Positions 62,881-64,000 of a stretch of 64,000 nt of DNA are shown here, in pieces (within the stretch, counting starts at the first letter, position 1; each line of letters starts with the position of its first letter). The DNA lies in assembly GCA_029262115.1 (NCBI GenBank), contig JAJCZZ010000031.1:81677-145676 (forward strand), read 5' to 3'. The notes below the pieces were generated by a model. It was not told where the DNA came from, made no database searches, and saw only the letters and a program-made list of their open reading frames with translations. The position numbers and the translations under genes were made by a program. Origin of the DNA: Gemmatimonadota bacterium. Its GTDB lineage: Bacteria; Gemmatimonadota; Gemmatimonadetes; Longimicrobiales; Gaopeijiaceae.

Positions 62881-63854
62881 GTGCGCAGCCGTTTTCCTAC
62901 CTCGGGGAGAGCATCGCCCCGGGAACGCGGAAGCACCTCGAGATCGACGTCGGCCGATTGCCGTCGGGGACCATGCTGTCCCTTCCGATCGAGGTATTGC
63001 ACGGGGTGGAGGACGGCCCCACGATCTGGTTGAGCGGCGCCATTCACGGGGACGAGATCGTGGGCGTCGAGATCATCCGGAAGGTGCTCGCGGTCCTCGA
63101 TCCGACCCAATTGGCGGGCACCATCCTGGCCATGCCGGTCGTCAACGTCTTTGGATTCGTCAACGAGTCGCGCTACCTCCCCGATCGGCGCGACCTGAAT
63201 CGGTCGTTCCCCGGGTCGAAAACCGGGTCGCTCGCCGCTCGGCTGGCCCGGATGTTCGTCGACCAGATCGTGGCGCACTGCTCCTTCGGCCTGGACTTCC
63301 ACGCCGGATCGAACGACCGCACCAACCTGCCGCAACTTCGGGGCAACCTCGATGACCCTGAGACGCTGGCACTCGCCACCGCATTCGGCGCGGAGGTGAT
63401 GATCCATGCGCGTCCGGCGGCCGGGACGTTGCGGGCGGCCACGCTACGGCGAGGTAAGCGGGTCCTCCTGTTCGAGGGAGGAGAGCCCCGTCGTTTCAGC
63501 GCCGAAGCCGTGGAAGCGGGGGTGCCGGGAGCACTTCGGGTGCTGCACGCCCTGGGGATGATCGACCAGGCCCCGACGTCCCCGATGGGGGCATCGCTCC
63601 TATCACGAAAAAGCCGCTGGGTGCGCGCCTCGCGCGGCGGGATCTTCCGCCTCGGCGTGGCTCTCGGCCAGCACGTGGAGCGAGGGGACCCGGTCGGGGT
63701 CATCGCGGACCCGATCGGCGCGGTGGGTACACCCATCCGGGCCCGGAACGGCGGTGTGGTCATCGGTCACACCGTGAATCCCCTGGTGAACCTCGGAGAT
63801 GCGCTCCTGCACGTAGCGGAGATCCAGTCCGTGAATCAGGCCGTGGCTCCGTAG
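62877..63854 (+). CDS. Succinylglutamate desuccinylase/aspartoacylase-family zinc hydrolase
   Basis: 325 residues. The M14-like zinc site is His and Glu of [11 protein letters not shown] and His of [22 protein letters not shown] binds the substrate carboxylate, and the Glu in LLFEGGEP is the probable general base. A C-terminal lipoyl-like beta domain ([44 protein letters not shown]) closes the protein, as in the larger AstE/AspA-like enzymes. Located next to RimK it is a candidate for removing acidic residues added by the ligase or for making its substrate; both are inference. Last gene of the four-gene operon. Confidence 0.9.
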   Translation: MSAQPFSYLGESIAPGTRKHLEIDVGRLPSGTMLSLPIEVLHGVEDGPTIWLSGAIHGDEIVGVEIIRKVLAVLDPTQLAGTILAMPVVNVFGFVNESRYLPDRRDLNRSFPGSKTGSLAARLARMFVDQIVAHCSFGLDFHAGSNDRTNLPQLRGNLDDPETLALATAFGAEVMIHARPAAGTLRAATLRRGKRVLLFEGGEPRRFSAEAVEAGVPGALRVLHALGMIDQAPTSPMGASLLSRKSRWVRASRGGIFRLGVALGQHVERGDPVGVIADPIGAVGTPIRARNGGVVIGHTVNPLVNLGDALLHVAEIQSVNQAVAP

Positions 63855-63953
63855 CCGTCGCCTTAGTGCATCTTAACGCAATTACACTAACGTATCTTGC
63901 GCGACTTCGGCTCGCGTTCCCAGATTGGAGAAAACCTCCACTGGGAGTCGAGC

Positions 63954-64000
63954 ATGCCAAGAAGAAGCCCGTACGTGATCACGTTGTCCCCCTCCGAAGA
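63954..64000 (+). mobile_element. 5' end of an IS630-type transposase gene, cut by window edge
   Basis: ATG 63954 begins MPRRSPYVITLSPSE, the standard opening of IS630-family transposases with an N-terminal helix-turn-helix; 15 codons are visible. GGGAG lies seven bases upstream. The AT-richer stretch at about 63865-63905 (TTAGTGCATCTTAACGCAA and ACACTAACGTATCTTGCGC) has the look of a terminal repeat, but the other end is outside the window, so the boundary is not fixed. Confidence 0.7.

Overview
A 64 kb piece of a GC-rich (about two-thirds G+C), Gram-negative, densely packed bacterial chromosome. I infer a member of Gemmatimonadota or a close neighbour: many secreted lipoproteins and peptidases (S10, M28, S46, S8), a PadR regulator paired with a large MacB-like orphan permease, a TonB-dependent receptor with N-terminal carboxypeptidase-regulatory domains behind an ECF sigma/anti-sigma pair, and an SDR-type threonine dehydrogenase. 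Taxonomy is inference; no rRNA or tRNA gene was found.

Layout. 0-8 kb: a cyclase-family lipoprotein cut by the window edge, a DUF2911 lipoprotein, a three-gene coupled operon (S10 carboxypeptidase, threonine dehydrogenase, glycine C-acetyltransferase), a VOC protein, an alpha/beta hydrolase and a secreted protein with one EF-hand loop. 8-20 kb: an Ig-like/LVIVD secreted protein, a CheY-like regulator coupled to PEP carboxylase, then sigma factor, anti-sigma, TonB-dependent receptor and lipoprotein in one operon, facing a GH6 cellulase whose signal peptide lies out of frame and which is followed by the last helix of a lost copper-storage protein. 20-32 kb: an aspartokinase/diaminopimelate decarboxylase fusion with an eroded kinase half, a soluble histidine kinase, an XRE regulator/membrane-protein pair divergent from an amidohydrolase across tandem palindromes, an M28 peptidase, GNAT, DinB and cupin genes, a DUF6922 gene with what looks like a deleted AbiEii partner, and thiC under a TPP riboswitch.

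32-45 kb: thioredoxin, an EF-G-like GTPase with a changed G4 motif, an S46 peptidase, and a four-gene efflux operon (outer-membrane factor, adaptor, RND pump, DUF3240) next to an ArsR regulator with matching AT-rich sites at both promoters; then rhomboid, D-Ala-D-Ala ligase and cystathionine beta-synthase. 47-61 kb: a membrane protein, TonB-C lipoprotein coupled to mutS, S8 peptidase, PadR/orphan permease, an NTF2-like lipoprotein starting inside a trinucleotide repeat, a cation-chloride-cotransporter homologue and two tandem paralogues. 61-64 kb: DUF302, retropepsin-like protein, RimK-type glutamate ligase and aspartoacylase-like hydrolase, all overlapping by 4 bp, a candidate glutamylation/trimming module; the window ends inside an IS630-type transposase.

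Overlapping stop/start codons (ATGA, GTGA, TTGA, TGATG) are the rule here and are the best evidence for operons. The most distinctive items are the pseudo-aspartokinase fusion, the Csp and AbiEii remnants, the frameshifted cellulase, the tandem palindromic operators and the DUF302-RimB-RimK-hydrolase operon.
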